Shown piece by piece: positions 29,574 through 40,685 of a DNA stretch of 46,926 nucleotides (position 1 is its first letter; every line of letters starts with the position of its first letter). The notes under the pieces were generated by a model. It ran no database searches. It saw nothing but the letters and a program-made list of their open reading frames with translations, and was not told where the DNA came from. The translations under genes and the position numbers were made by a program. Source of the DNA: Apophysomyces variabilis (lineage: Eukaryota; Mucoromycota; Mucoromycetes; Mucorales; Mucoraceae); the NCBI GenBank assembly GCA_002749535.1, contig MZZL01000374.1, positions 1 to 46,926 of the forward strand. Direction: 5' to 3'.

Positions 29574-31450
29574 AAAGCATCCTATTTAGGAAGTTAGTGG
29601 TATTATCATAATAAAGTAAGGAAATATTAATGAGGAATAAGTTAAATTTAATAAATAAACGTAAAAAATAAGTATCCAATAATGATATGTAATATATTAT
29701 CAAGGTGAAAAAGGGACTATCGGGGATGACTAGCCAATGTATCCAAAGGAGGTAATTTACCAAAAATCGTAATGAATAATTTATAATTACGATGATCCTA
29801 AGGGAAACCATAATTATAATAACTCTACAAACTGAAACATCTAAGTAGTAGAAGGAAAAGAAATCAACCGAGATTCCGTTAGTAGTGGTGAGCGAAAGCG
29901 GATTAGCCAATTTTTTAAAATTCGATTAAAATTTGTTTGGAATGACAAACCATAGAGGGTGAAAGTCCCGTAATAATAGAATTTAAAAAAGTAGTAAGTA
30001 AGATGAGAGATAACTTGTTTGAAAATAGGGGAACCATCCTCTAAGGCTAAATATGATACATTGAGCGATAGTGAAAAGTACCGTGAGGGAACGTTGAAAA
30101 GTAAGTAGATAACTGGTGAAAAGATCCTGAACCGGTAGTTCTATAAGCAGCAGGAATCTTGTTTTAAATTTAGATAACTGCGTACCTTTTGCATAATGGG
30201 TCAGCGAGTTAATGCATGATGCAAGTAGAAATACTTAGCGAAAGCGACTACGTTTAATGGGTGAGTATCATGGATTAGACCCGAAACCAAGTGATCTTAT
30301 CATGGCCAAGTCATTAAGGACTGAACCAGTGTTTGTGGCAATAAACTTGGATGAGCTGTGATAAGGGGTGAAAGGCCAATCTAACTTGGAGATAGCTGGT
30401 TTTCTGCGAAATATATTTTGGTATATTGTCCTTCGTATCTGTAAACTGGTACAGCACTGGATACTATGTCCCTTGTGGACTTGATTGGGGGGTCGTGATG
30501 GCTCTATCAATAGAATCGATTATTTAATCGATTTCCAAATTTATTATTTGGAAATCTAACCTCGGAATGGTTTACAGTAAATAAAGGACGGTCAGACTAT
30601 AGGTGCTAAGGTCTTTAGTCGAGAGGGAAACAGCCCAGAACAAGAATTAAGGTACCCTAAATACTACTAAGTGAAATTAAGGTAGTCCATAAAATTACAC
30701 AACCATTCGGTGGGCTTGGAAGCAGCCATCCGTTAATGAAAGCGTAATAGCTCAATGGTCTGTTATTATAAGTTTTAAGGGCACCGACAATGTACGGGTC
30801 TAAGTAGTATACCGAGATCTTGTCCCAATATTGACATTATTGGAGGGTAGCAGAACATTCAGGACATGGTTGAAGGATAGGGTTTCCTTATCTGGACATA
30901 ACTGAAGAGAGAATGCTGACATGAGTAACGTAAAAGTGGGTAAGATCCCACTCGCCGAAAGCAGAAGGGTTTCATGGTCTGGCTCAACTACCATGAGTAA
31001 AGTAACGGCCTCTAAGGTTTTTAATAACTTACAAAGTGAACCCCGACAGGGGTAACCGATGAGAAAAACTAATCTAGATAACAGTTTTAAATTAATATGT
31101 ATCAGTAATGGTATAGTTTTAATTTAAAATTCAGGAAATGATCTAGGTAATTAACCGTACCCTAAACCGACACTGGTCTGCTGGTAGAGAATACCAAGGC
31201 GTTGAGCGAATCATCTTGAAGGAACTCGGCAAAATGACTCCGTAACTTTGGAAGAAGGAGTACGATTTTTATGATCGTGGCACAGAATAGAAGAGTACGA
31301 CTGTTTACTTAAAACACAGATCTTTGCTAATAGGAAACTAGATGTATAAAGATCGATACCTGCTCAGTGCTGGTAAGTCAAGAAAGGTACTATTAAGGTA
31401 CTGATCGAACCTCCAGTAAACAGCGGTTGTAACTATAACGATCCTCAGGT

Positions 31451-32240
31451 AAAATTGAATTTATAATTCGCTGCCTTTGGCATTTTGATGTCTTAAAATC
31501 TTACTATATGCAGGGACATTCTAATAATTTATTCTACCTAAATGGTAATAATGAATAAATAGAACAATCTGCAGGAAACTTTTAGGAATCTTCAGAGACT
31601 ACATGTAAGAGTCTTATTTAATAATAATCTAAGGTATATCTAATCAATAAAAGTAACAGAATATCAGATTCTGTAATTTAGATACCGTGAAAAGTATCCC
31701 CCTATTTAAGAAGTATTAATTTTATTAATAAATGAACAACAAATTATTATATAATTCTAATATTTTAGATCCTCAATGGGTAGTAGGATTTATTGATGGT
31801 GAAGGATGTTTCCATATTAGTATCGCTAGAAATTCTACAATAAAACTAGGGTATCAAGTAAGTTTAGAATTTACTATTACTCAACATGTTCGAGACAAAA
31901 AACTTATGTATAAATTTGCAGAGTTTTTTGGATGTGGTTATGTATCATCAGATGCTTCTAATAAACTACAATTTCGAATTAGAAATAGAAATGATCTAGC
32001 TAATTACTTATTTCCATTTATGGATAACAATCCTTTATTAACAGTTAAAGCTTTAGATTATGCTGACTTCAAACGAGTTCATGCTATGTTAGACAATCGA
32101 GAACATCTGACTCAAGAGGGATTAGATTTAATTCGAGAGATTGCTGCAGGTACGAACCGAGGAAGAAAATAAGATAAGATATAGTCCCGGGATCAAGATT
32201 TGATCCCACCCTTATTTAAAATTAATTAGGGTTAATTTTG
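31451..32240 (+). mobile_element. rnl group I intron at the I-CeuI region
   Basis: 790-nt intron between AACGATCCTCAGGT and AGCGAAATACC, the conserved stretch recognised by I-CeuI-type enzymes (around E. coli 1923-1926). Core: TTCAGAGACTACATGTAAG (about 31591) and, after the ORF, AAGATATAGTCCCGGG (about 32176). The endonuclease gene is inserted between these two P7 strands (P8 loop). Confidence 0.9.
31732..32172 (+). CDS. Single-motif LAGLIDADG homing endonuclease (rnl intron)
   Basis: 146 residues with one LAGLIDADG helix (WVVGFIDGEGCFHISIARN near residue 17), so it should act as a homodimer like I-CreI and I-CeuI. The core beta strands follow (YQVSLEFTITQHVRDKKLM), then the FGCGYVSSDASNKLQFRIRN strands and the DLANYLFPFMDNNPLLTVKA helix. 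The C-terminus AGTNRGRK is basic. It appears intact with the catalytic Asp/Glu present. A 19-nt sequence TCCCCCTATTTAAGAAGTA lies 16 nt before its start and also precedes nad4. Confidence 0.92.
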   Translation: MNNKLLYNSNILDPQWVVGFIDGEGCFHISIARNSTIKLGYQVSLEFTITQHVRDKKLMYKFAEFFGCGYVSSDASNKLQFRIRNRNDLANYLFPFMDNNPLLTVKALDYADFKRVHAMLDNREHLTQEGLDLIREIAAGTNRGRK

Positions 32241-32275
32241 AGCGAAATACCTTGGCCACTAATTATGGTCGCGCA

Positions 32276-32378
32276 TGAATGGTGTAACGATACTCTTACT
32301 GTCTCCAAGATGAGCTCAGTGAAATTGAACTATCCGTGCAGATGCGGATTACCATTAGCTAGACGGGAAGACCCTATG
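32276..32378 (+). repeat. Native copy of the 103-bp rnl repeat
   Basis: The in-place domain V segment of rnl, just downstream of the intron; flanks CGCGCA and CAGCTTTACTG fit the rRNA consensus. Direct repeat partner of 29471-29573. Confidence 0.92.
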
Positions 32379-33195
32379 CAGCTTTACTGTAGTTAGTCAT
32401 TGTGTGTTTAAAATTAAGGTGTAGAATACAAGGGAGTCGACAAGACATCAGTGAAATACCTTGACTTAATTAGGAACACGCTAACCAATTTTGGGACAGT
32501 GATTAATGGGCAGTTTATCTGGGGCGGATTTCTCCCATATAGTACCGGAGAAGTACAAAGGTCGGCTTAAATTGGACGGAAACCAATGGGCTAAAGAGAG
32601 CCTAATTAAGTGTAATGGCATAAGCCGGCTTAACTGTAAGACTGACAAGTCATACAGATACGCAAGTAGGTCATAGTGATCCGGTGGTCCATTATGGAAT
32701 GGCCATCGCTCAACGAATAAAAGCTACGCTAGGGATAACAGGCTGATCAATCTCGAGAGTCCATATTGACAGATTGGTTTGGCACCTCGATGTCGACTCA
32801 TCACATCCTGGGGGTGTAGGCGCTCCCAAGGGTTCGGCTGTTCGCCGAGTAAAGTGGTACGTGAGTTGGGTTAAGTACGTCGTGAGACAGTACGGTTCCT
32901 ATCTACTAATGGAACTAGAATCGGACAAGAACCTACCGATTGTACGAGAGGATCTCGGTGGACTAATCTCTGGTATACCAGTTATAGTATCTTTCCTTAT
33001 GGGAATAGAACTGTACGGCTGGAAGGCTACATTAGGACAGGATAACCGCTGATAGCGTCTTAAGCGGGAAGCCCATCTTGAGACGATTCTTTATTAGAGT
33101 GACTGTAGATCACAGTTTTGATAGGTTGCAGGTGTAAGCATAGTAATATGTTAAGCTAGGCAATACTAAATTCTCGAGTAACTTGATAATAACAT

Positions 33196-33915
33196 ATCTT
33201 TTAACTTCATCCTATATATAAAGGAATTAATATAATTACTTCTTAGATAAGAGTTTGAATAAATTTTAAGAATTATATAACTAACATAAAATAAAGTATA
33301 AACAATCATTAAAGTGTGAAACTAAATAAAAATAACGTCGAATAAATTATTTACTATTATTTTTTATAATGATTATATTCTTGATTAGTATAATTCTTTT
33401 TCATACTTAAAAGTTAATAAAGTTAATTTTATTTATTTTAGTTTAAGAATTAGTTAATATAACAAAGCTGATCTTAAAATAAAGGATATAATTGTGTATG
33501 TTCTTATTTATATATTTAAAAAATATTAAATTATTATGATAATATTTATTAAATTCTTCTTATTCAGAATTTCATATTTTATTTCTTCTTGTTAAAAATT
33601 TTTAATTTATTGTACATCTTTATTATTATAAGAAGTTTAAGGAACTTTTGACAATATATTTTACCAAAATATAAATCGATGAAAATTTATTTAATTGAAA
33701 TCTTTGTCAATATAGGAATATCCTAAATTTAAGAAGTATAAATAAATTGCAGGATAAATAATCAGTAACAAGTTTTATCTATTATCATTTTCTTAAAAGA
33801 TATTAAAGGTTTTTACGTAAGAGGAATCTATCAATTTTAACTTAATTTGTAATATAACCTTTATATATTAGGAAGGTCATCAGTTAAATAGATGACCTAA
33901 GATAAATTATTATAA
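33196..33915. other. rnl-nad3 convergent spacer
   Basis: 720 nt between two convergent genes. Holds TATATATAAAGGAATTAAT near 33212, a CCTAAATTTAAGAAGTATAA block near 33722 related to the 19-nt motif, and a hairpin near nad3. No gene seen. Confidence 0.45.
33874..33898. terminator. Hairpin between convergent rnl and nad3
   Basis: 8-bp perfect stem AGGTCATC 33874-33881 / GATGACCT 33891-33898, loop 9 nt, 18 nt beyond the nad3 stop (minus strand). It could mark 3' ends on either strand. Confidence 0.5.
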
Positions 33916-34730
33916 TTATAGATTAATTTTAGAAGTCGAAGGGTCTTTTGTAAATTTAAGAGCTCCTTTTGACCATTCATAAACAACAATGATCTTAAGT
34001 TAAATAACTTCGGATTGTACCGCCACATGTTTCCATGTGATTGGGACTATTTCTTCATTCATAATGAATGTCTCATATGTAGTCTCTGAGATATAAATTA
34101 TCTGCAGATTACCTATTATTATTTTATTCCTTATTACCTTCTAGGTAGAATAAACTTTAAGGCTTTTTTGCATTTAATGAGAAATTATGGGCTTGTTTAC
34201 CCAATAGTTAAAATGATTAGGAATAAGATTACAATCCAGAATCCCATAAGTGATACTTCATATAAAGACACTGCAAAAGGAAATAGGAATAATACTTCTA
34301 GATCGAAAACAATAAATAAAATTGCAACTAAATAGAATTGAACAGAGAATTTTTGTCGTGCATCTCCAAGAGGAGTGAACCCACCATATCTTCTATTTTT
34401 CAAAAGGTGTGGACTATATAATGTTCCAATACTTTAATAAAACATTTGGAATCTCCATTGTAGTCTCTGAAGCAATCTGTTAAATTACTTGCGGATTGTC
34501 CATTGTAACATATAAAGAATTATTACTAGTATAGTATCTTTATTTTTAGAATATCCCCGCATATACTGGAGTTATCAATTCAATAATTACTTATTGATGG
34601 AGCATGGGTTTAACTCATAAGGAGATACTTTTTCACTGTATGGTTTATTAACTGCTAATAATTGATTAACTACTAATAAAACTAAAACTAATACAGGAAT
34701 AAAAAAAATAAAAAATGTTAATGTATTCAT
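33916..34730 (-). CDS. nad3: NADH dehydrogenase subunit 3 (three exons)
   Basis: ND3 carries the flexible loop with the redox-switch Cys of complex I. Minus-strand exons 34730-34613, 34384-34199 and 33986-33916 give 124 residues. Exon 1: [20 protein letters not shown] to VSPYE. The intron splits the Cys codon of [20 protein letters not shown], the family signature. Exon 2 ends IILTIG. Exon 3: [17 protein letters not shown], then TSKINL and TAA; this short last exon restores the expected C-terminus, absent if exon 2 is read to its apparent stop. The ATG shares its A with the last base of the nad2 stop codon (TAATG), as in many fungi. Two ORF-less group I introns. Confidence 0.95.
33987..34198 (-). 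mobile_element. nad3 group I intron 2 (ORF-less)
   Basis: 212-nt intron (minus strand) with ATCTCAGAGACTACATATG (about 34095-34077) and AAATAGTCCC (about 34055-34046); P7 GACTA/TAGTC. Ends in G before TTGTTTATG. Confidence 0.83.
34385..34612 (-). mobile_element. nad3 group I intron 1 (ORF-less)
   Basis: 228-nt intron (minus strand) with GCTTCAGAGACTACAATGG (about 34474-34456) and ATATAGTCCAC (about 34421-34411). It splits the Cys codon of the ND3 signature. Confidence 0.84.
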
Positions 34731-37369
34731 TACCAATAAAATAAATTTAAAGTGAGTAGGTGAACACTATTTAATAAAGGTGTTGGATTGAAAATAAAGA
34801 AAATTAATAGAAGAGTAATTGTAGCAATTACTAAACTATTTGAAGTTGTTAATTCTCCTTTATTTGTTTCTACTGTTTCAGTTACATTTAAAGGATCAAA
34901 ATGAATTACTTTAATTACTTTTAAGTAATATGTTGCACTTACTACACTTACTACTACCGCTACTAAGGCCATAAAAATATTACCATTATGAGTTGCTGCG
35001 TATAAAATCATCTGTTTACCAAAGAATCCTACAAGTGGAGGAATCAAAATTAATATTAGTTAGTAGGAAAATTGTTTAGATGATCCTAACTATAAGCTCC
35101 AGTATTTGGTCTCGTTCTTTGTTTAATACCAAATAATTTATCATTACTATCTAAAGTTTTATACGTTTTATTAATACTTAATTCATGAATTTGTTTAAAA
35201 TTAATTACCGCAAAATGTTTATAGCTATATAAAGAATGCTCTTCTAAATAATCTAATAAAATAGTTTTAGAGCTAATTTTATTGGTTCTAACTAAATATG
35301 CTAATTCTTGATATGAATTGTATTCTTTCAATCGATTAATTAAAGTTACCTTAGTATCTAGAAACTCTGCGATAGATTCCATAATAGGAAGAAAGTCTTT
35401 ATTCATAGAAGATTCTCTTGAATATTCTCTCTTTTGGCTAATTCGCATATAGTATTCTAAAGAAGTAGGTAACCCCTTTTTATCTAATTTCCAATTAAAA
35501 TAGAAATTCGCATCAGCATCTAAAATACCTGATAACCAATTATTAGATGATAGAGGACTTAAATCTAATCCTAGAGGTACCAAAGGATTAGTTAAATTTT
35601 TAGTAGTATTTAACCATTCAATAAGTCGATGTAAAGCTTCAATTTTAGGAGTTCTCATACATCCATTAATTAAATTAACTACATTTAATAAAGTTGTATG
35701 ATCCTTAATTACTAGTCTACAACTTTGACCATTGGGTCGATAATTAATATAACCACCATTAAGAACTTCTTTTAATTTTTTAGCAAGAAGAAGATCTTCA
35801 ATAGCAAATACAATTTCTATGTGAGCAGCTTGTTTTTACCTTTACTGTCTCTTAAGAAGAAGGTACAATAATTGATCCGTCTCCTTCAATTAATCCTGCT
35901 AAATAAGTTCCTAAGCTAGGATTTGAATTAGTAGATAAAACGGGAATTGAATAACATAATAAACTTGAAGTAATAAAGCTGAAAATATTATAGTCAGGAG
36001 TTAACATTATCTAATATTAATGTTGGACTATCTCTTTACGATATTTAATATCGATATTACATGTAGTCTCTGAGGTTTCATTATAAATGTTACCTGCTGA
36101 TAACTTAATTCTTATGTTTGTTACTATTTAAGTACTCAGAATTTATAAGTCTTTCAGCATATAGTAATATACTAAATAGATAATGAATCACTTATCTACT
36201 CTGGCATTCCCTTAACCAGCCATAGAAAATAAACAAATAGTTAAACAAAATCCAAGTAAAGGATTAGCTTGGAATTGACCTTTTAATTGATTAATATATT
36301 GGATTGGTGAATAAGGAGATAATCCTTTAGTATTTAATAGATATCCAAAAGCAATTAAAATGAAAAATACATTCACATTTGTTAATGAATATTGAATTAA
36401 ATAAAATAAGAAAGATTCTACTGATTCTTCACTATTAATGGCTAATGCTAATAATAAAAATCCTACATGAGAAATTGTACTAAACGTTAGTAATCGTTTA
36501 ATTCTATATTGAACTAATCCACCAACAGTACCAATAACTAAAGATAATAAAGAACTAATTAATAATAAGTATGTCCATGAAGACCAATTACTTAATTGAG
36601 TAAATCCTTGGAATTCTAAAATAAATACTAAGAAAGAAACTTTAGGCATAGTCGTTAACCAAGTTGTAACAATTGTAGGTACTCCATCATAAACATCTGG
36701 AGCCCAGTTATGAAATGGAGCTGCAGATACTTTGAATAATAGACCTACAACCATTAATAATACACTAATTTCAATTGCATGATTAGTCGTTGTAGTAGAA
36801 CATAAAATATATAATCCTTCAAAACTTGTTAGTCCTGTGAAACCATATAATAAACTACTTCCTAATAGAATTAAGGCCGAAGATAAACTTCCTAATAGAA
36901 AATATTTTAGTCCTGCTGCTGTAGCTGATTCTGATTCTCTATAAATAGTAGCTAAAATATATACAGCAAAACTTTGTAATTCAATTGATAAGAACATAGA
37001 TACTAGATCGCTACTTGAAATTAAGCTACTCATACCTAATACAGAAAATAATGCAATTAAAGGATATTCAGCTAATACTGATAATCCTTTACCTTTACTC
37101 ATTAATACTGAATTTTCTCCTAATAAAAGCACTAATGCTCCCAATAGATAAATGAAAATATCAATACTTTGAGTAATGGCTGTTACTTGAAATAATCCAC
37201 CGAATACCCCTACTCCTGAGCTTACTAAATCTGTATAAAGTGTATTATACGATAGTAATGCAGAGTAAAGTAATAAAATAATAGTAATTCGGTTAAAATA
37301 AATCGCAGGAATTCGAAGGGAATAAAAAGAAATCGCTAAAATCATGGTTAATACACCAAATAAAACCAT
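34730..37369 (-). CDS. nad2: NADH dehydrogenase subunit 2 (two exons)
   Basis: ND2 is an antiporter-like subunit of the complex I membrane arm. Minus-strand exons 37369-36215 (385 codons) and 35044-34730 (104 codons plus TAA) give 489 residues. Exon 1 contains [20 protein letters not shown] with the conserved Glu and [20 protein letters not shown], and [25 protein letters not shown] with the central Lys and the Pro-rich signature. It ends SMAG. Exon 2 starts [14 protein letters not shown]. The stop codon overlaps the nad3 start by one base. The start at 37369 is preceded by in-frame stops. Trp is TGG. Confidence 0.96.
35045..36214 (-). mobile_element. nad2 group I intron
   Basis: 1170-nt intron between SMAG and IPPLVGFF. 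Minus-strand CCTCAGAGACTACATG (about 36078-36063) and AAGAGATAGTCC (about 36040-36029) form P7, followed by a broken LAGLIDADG gene. Confidence 0.87.
35086..36007 (-). pseudogene. Broken double-motif LAGLIDADG gene (nad2 intron)
   Basis: From ATG 36007 the minus strand reads [20 protein letters not shown] and motif 1 [20 protein letters not shown], then TAA at about 35852. The homologous sequence continues in other frames (RDSKGKN, then [22 protein letters not shown]), needing two -1 shifts near 35854 and 35830. It then runs open through [19 protein letters not shown] and motif 2 [20 protein letters not shown] to TAA 35086. Motif 2 has DADA instead of DADG. Probably inactive. Confidence 0.8.
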
Positions 37370-37679
37370 TACTCACTTAACAACTAATTTAAGAAAATTC
37401 TTAATAAAATTTTTAATTTCTTTCTTATATTACTGCTATTTCTCTTAAAATTTAATAATAAAACCACATCTTTAGTTTTATTATTTTGAAATTATATAAC
37501 TTATTTAATCTAAATAAAGTTAAAAGACCATTTAGTTTCTCATTTAATAATGATACTTATAGAATCCACCACGAAAAGGTAGGTCAAAAAGATTCCAAGG
37601 AAAAGGGTAAAGTTAATAAATAGATAATAAATTCTATAAATAAATCTATTAATATTATAAAATTCTTTTATTCTTTAAA
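37370..37679 (-). other. atp8-nad2 spacer
   Basis: 310 nt, AT-rich, with one GC-richer patch (CCACCACGAAAAGGTAGGTC near 37566). Leader region of nad2; no gene seen. Confidence 0.4.
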
Positions 37680-37826
37680 TTATTTAGATGCTAAGAACAT
37701 TCGAGCTGATTGTACTAACATAAAATTAGGTAAGATATATTTAGATACTACATATAATAAAACCATAAGTAGAAGAAATGCAAATGATACTTGGTTTAAG
37801 AAATAAAAAGGAACTAATTGTGGCAT
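37680..37826 (-). CDS. atp8: ATP synthase subunit 8
   Basis: A 48-residue single-span protein that stabilises the peripheral stator of the ATP synthase. Read on the minus strand from ATG 37826 to TAA 37680. It begins [20 protein letters not shown], matching the MPQL-xPF-x-F signature of fungal ATP8. A membrane helix (about residues 13-35) follows and then a charged tail with [21 protein letters not shown]. It is too short for many ORF searches. It lies upstream of nad2 on the same strand, so the two may share a transcript. Confidence 0.93.
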   Translation of the reverse strand: MPQLVPFYFLNQVSFAFLLLMVLLYVVSKYILPNFMLVQSARMFLASK

Positions 37827-38519
37827 AATATTTTAAAGACATAATAGGTTAAGGAGAATATATTTAGAATCAGGAAATATGGACCCTAAATATTTAATTA
37901 AAGTTTATAAAAAATTCTAAATTTATTTGTTTGATTAATACATTTTATCTATATAACAGTGTAAGTATAATTAAATTATGATTTTTTCATAATAGTTTAT
38001 AAATTAGAATTTATATTAAGTTTCTTTTATTATCTTAAAGAAAATGATTGATGATTTAAATAATAAAGTTATGATTTCGTTATTACTATAAAATTTACTT
38101 TTAAGTAAGTTAAAAAATTTTATTTAAAAATTTTTAATTTACTGATATGACGAGAAATATTTCTCTTCCTCAAGGTTTCAGTAAGTTACACGATCAAAGT
38201 CATGATTAAAATTGATAAATTATTAAAGCTAGATCAATTGATCCAGATCTGAATTATTATAATAAAAATAATTATACAGTGGTATTAATATAACTAACTT
38301 AAAAAAATGACTTAAGAATATTAATACAGATGTTATCCAATCTAAATTAATTAATATGGAATTATCTTCAAAACTAAACAATAAGGTATTTAAAGGTAAT
38401 AAATAGATATCAACTAAACCTTTAATAATTTATGAATAATATATTAAAAACTAATTTAGGGTGTAAAATTTCTTTATACAAGTTTTTTATAAAAGCCTAA
38501 TAAGCTTTCTTTTTGTAAT
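37827..38519 (+). other. Spacer with decayed sequence
   Basis: AT-rich; short readable pieces (for example MTRNISLPQGFSKLHDQSHD near 38147) separated by stops suggest the 5' part of the relic that follows. Nothing firm. Confidence 0.35.
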
Positions 38520-38950
38520 TCTATTAAACTGATTTATCTTAGAAATTAATTTACCAATGGTATGTACACCTATTAAATTGGATAAAAATAAATTTGGAGT
38601 ATTAATGAATAATATTAAGTATTTTGTTAAATAAAATTATTCTAACGATGGTTTGTTTGGAGAATTTTATAGATAAACATAATATCATATTATATCTAAT
38701 AAGGTTCTTACTTAGGACTAACAGAGGAATAGTAAAATTATTAAATAATTAGATAATCAAGTGGTTGTTAAATATTTTAAATAGAAGATTATATAATAAA
38801 AAGTTAATTAAAAGAAAGTTTAATTAAAATTATTAAGAATATTCATGGTTTATTTTTAAGGCCATGCCTAAGAAACATTTTTAATATGTATTTAAAGGCA
38901 AAATTTAGAATATTTATAATCTTAGAATTTATAACAATCATAATTTTAAG
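38520..38950 (+). pseudogene. Possible relic of a phage-type RNA polymerase (plasmid-derived)
   Basis: One frame reads EINLPMVCTPIKLDKNKFGV, LMNNIKYFVK, stop, NYSNDGLFGEFYR and so on, with many TAA/TAG codons. LPMVC-x-P followed by a Gly resembles the LPM(I/V)-x-P-xxW ... GGY block of phage-type RNA polymerases carried by fungal mitochondrial plasmids. Many of the stops stand where Gln would be plausible, as expected from C-to-T decay of CAA/CAG. The evidence is one short motif, so the call is tentative; any polymerase function is lost. Confidence 0.35.
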
Positions 38951-38960
38951 ATATAATTGT

Positions 38961-38979
38961 TCCCCCTATTTAAGAAGTA
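38961..38979 (+). promoter_or_regulatory. 19-nt motif upstream of nad4
   Basis: TCCCCCTATTTAAGAAGTA, ending 19 nt before the nad4 ATG. The identical 19-mer is at 31697-31715, 16 nt before the rnl-intron endonuclease start. Possible translation or processing signal; role inferred only from position. Confidence 0.45.
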
Positions 38980-38998
38980 ACAATATCAAATTACAACT

Positions 38999-40685
38999 AT
39001 GATTTTATCACTATTAATTACACCTATTTTAGGTGTTGTTGGTGTTATTCTATCTGGAAAAAATACATCTTTACAAAAAAGGGTAGCTCTTGCTAGTTCA
39101 TTAGTAACTTTTGTATTATCATTAGTTATTTGGGCAGGATTTGATTATAATTATAACGGATTCCAGTTTGTAAGTTCTTTCCCTACATTAACTACAAAAG
39201 AAGTAGTAGGAGTAGATGGAATTTCATTATTTTTTGTTTTATTAACAACATTTATTATTCCAATTTGTATTTTATCAAGTTGGGATAGTATCAAAACAGG
39301 AATTAAATATTTCTTAATGGCTTTCTTAATTCTAGAAACTTTATTGATTGCAGTATTTGTTGTTCTAGATTTATTATTATTTTATATTTGTTTTGAAAGT
39401 ATTTTAATTCCTATGTTCTTAATCATTGGTATTTGGGGTGCAATTTCTTTTTAGAGTGCCTCAACTCATTTTGCTATATGCGAGAATATCTTTAAATTAT
39501 AATATACCTATATGGTTATAATTATTATGATAGAGACAACTCGCAGGTAGTTATACCTCAGAGACTACATGCAAGAAATTAGTAATTAACTAATTAAGAT
39601 ATAGTCCATATATTAACTACAACTAATTTAAATACTTTATAATTTTTACTATTATAATAATCTATATTAAATTAAGTTTTAGTTAATTATCTTTTTCGGC
39701 TCGAGAAAGAAAAATTCATGCAGCTTATCAGTTTTTCCTATATACTTTATTAGGTTCATTATTTATGTTATTAGCTATTTTAGTAATTTATTTTGAAGTA
39801 GGTTCTACGGATTATCAAGTATTAGCTGTAGCAGATATTAGTGAAACTCGACAAAGAATTTTATGGTTAGCATTTTTCTTATCATTTGCTGTTAAAGTTC
39901 CTATGATTCCATTTCACATTTGGTTACCTTATGCTCATACTGAATCACCAACAAGTGGATCAGTTATTTTAGCAGGTATTCTATTAAAAATGGCAGGTTA
40001 TGGATTTTTACGAGTAAGTTTAGGATTATTACCAGAAGCTTCAAGCTATTTTACTCCATTAGTATATACTCTAGCAGTAATTAGTATTATTTATGCTTCA
40101 TTTACAACATTAAGACAAATTGATCTAAAAACAATTGTTGCTTATTCTTCTATTGGACATATGGGAATTATTGTTATGGGTATTTTCTCTAATACAATCC
40201 AAGGAATTGAAGGGTCAATTATTTTAATGTTAGCTCACGGTGTAGTATCTCCAGCATTATTCCTATTAGTAGGAGTATTATATGACCGATACCATACTCG
40301 AGTATTAAAATATTATCGAGGATTAACTCTGTATATGCCTGTATGGTCTACTCTGTTCTTCTTATTCACTTTAGGTAATATCGCTGTACCATTATCAGCT
40401 AATTTCGTAGGTGAATTAATGTCTTTCGTAGGAGCTTACCAACAAAATCCTGTACTAACTGTATTAGGTGGATTAGGTATGATTCTAAGTGCTGGATATG
40501 GTATTTGGCTATATAATAGAACAGCATTTGGATCTTCAAGTAAATATATTACTCCATTAGGAGACATTAATAGAAGAGAATTTATGACTCTATTACCATT
40601 ACTTGTTGTAATGTTTGTAATGGGATTATTCCCTAATATTTTCTTAGAACCAATGCATTTAGCAGTATCTAACTTATTAAACTAA
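38999..40685 (+). CDS. nad4: NADH dehydrogenase subunit 4 (two exons)
   Basis: ND4 is an antiporter-like proton-pumping subunit of complex I. Exons 38999-39439 and 39699-40685 give 475 residues. Exon 1: MILSLLITPILGVVGVILSG, then VVGVDGISLFFVLLTTFIIP, ending in CFESILIPMFLIIGIWG (Glu of the conserved helix 5). Exon 2: AREKKIHAAYQFFLYTLLGS, then VKVPMIPFHIWLPYAHTESP and TSGSVILAGILLKMAGYGFLR with conserved Lys and His residues, and IAYSSIGHMG-type VAYSSIGHMGIIVMG. Ends SNLLN. One ORF-less intron. TGG only for Trp. Confidence 0.96.
39440..39698 (+). mobile_element. nad4 group I intron (ORF-less)
   Basis: 259-nt intron with ACAACTCGCAGGTAG, CCTCAGAGACTACATGCAAG (about 39556) and AAGATATAGTCC (about 39597). 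Follows U39439, ends G39698, between Gly and Ala of IWG-AREKKIH. Confidence 0.9.

Larger units (their letters stand above)
29395..33195 (+). rRNA. rnl: Large subunit ribosomal RNA (with one intron)
   Basis: Mitochondrial 23S-like rRNA. Landmarks: GGCCGTGGATAGGCAAC (about 29417, helix 2 region), CTGAAACATCTAAGTAGTAG (about 29832), AAAAGAAATCAACCGAGATT (about 29858), GAAAAGTACCGTGAGGGAACG (about 30072), AACTGCGTACCTTTTGC (about 30175), AACTATAACGATCCTCAGGT before the intron, AGCGAAATACCTTGGCC after it, GAAGACCCTATGCAGCTTTA (about 32366), CTAGGGATAACAGGCTGATC (about 32730), CATCCTGGGGGTGTAGG (about 32805), and GTACGAGAGGATCTCGG (about 32941, sarcin-ricin loop). 5' and 3' ends are estimates. A perfect 103-bp copy of domain V sequence interrupts the 5' region at 29471-29573. 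No intron occurs at the classical omega site (CTAGGGATAACAGG intact). Confidence 0.93.

Noticed and set aside
32730..32750. Omega-type intron at CTAGGGATAACAGG in rnl
   Set aside because: The site is uninterrupted.
30268..33052. Open frames on both strands inside rnl (e.g. 30268-30510, 30800-30994, 32774-33052)
   Set aside because: All overlap strongly conserved 23S sequence; GC-richer rRNA gives chance frames.
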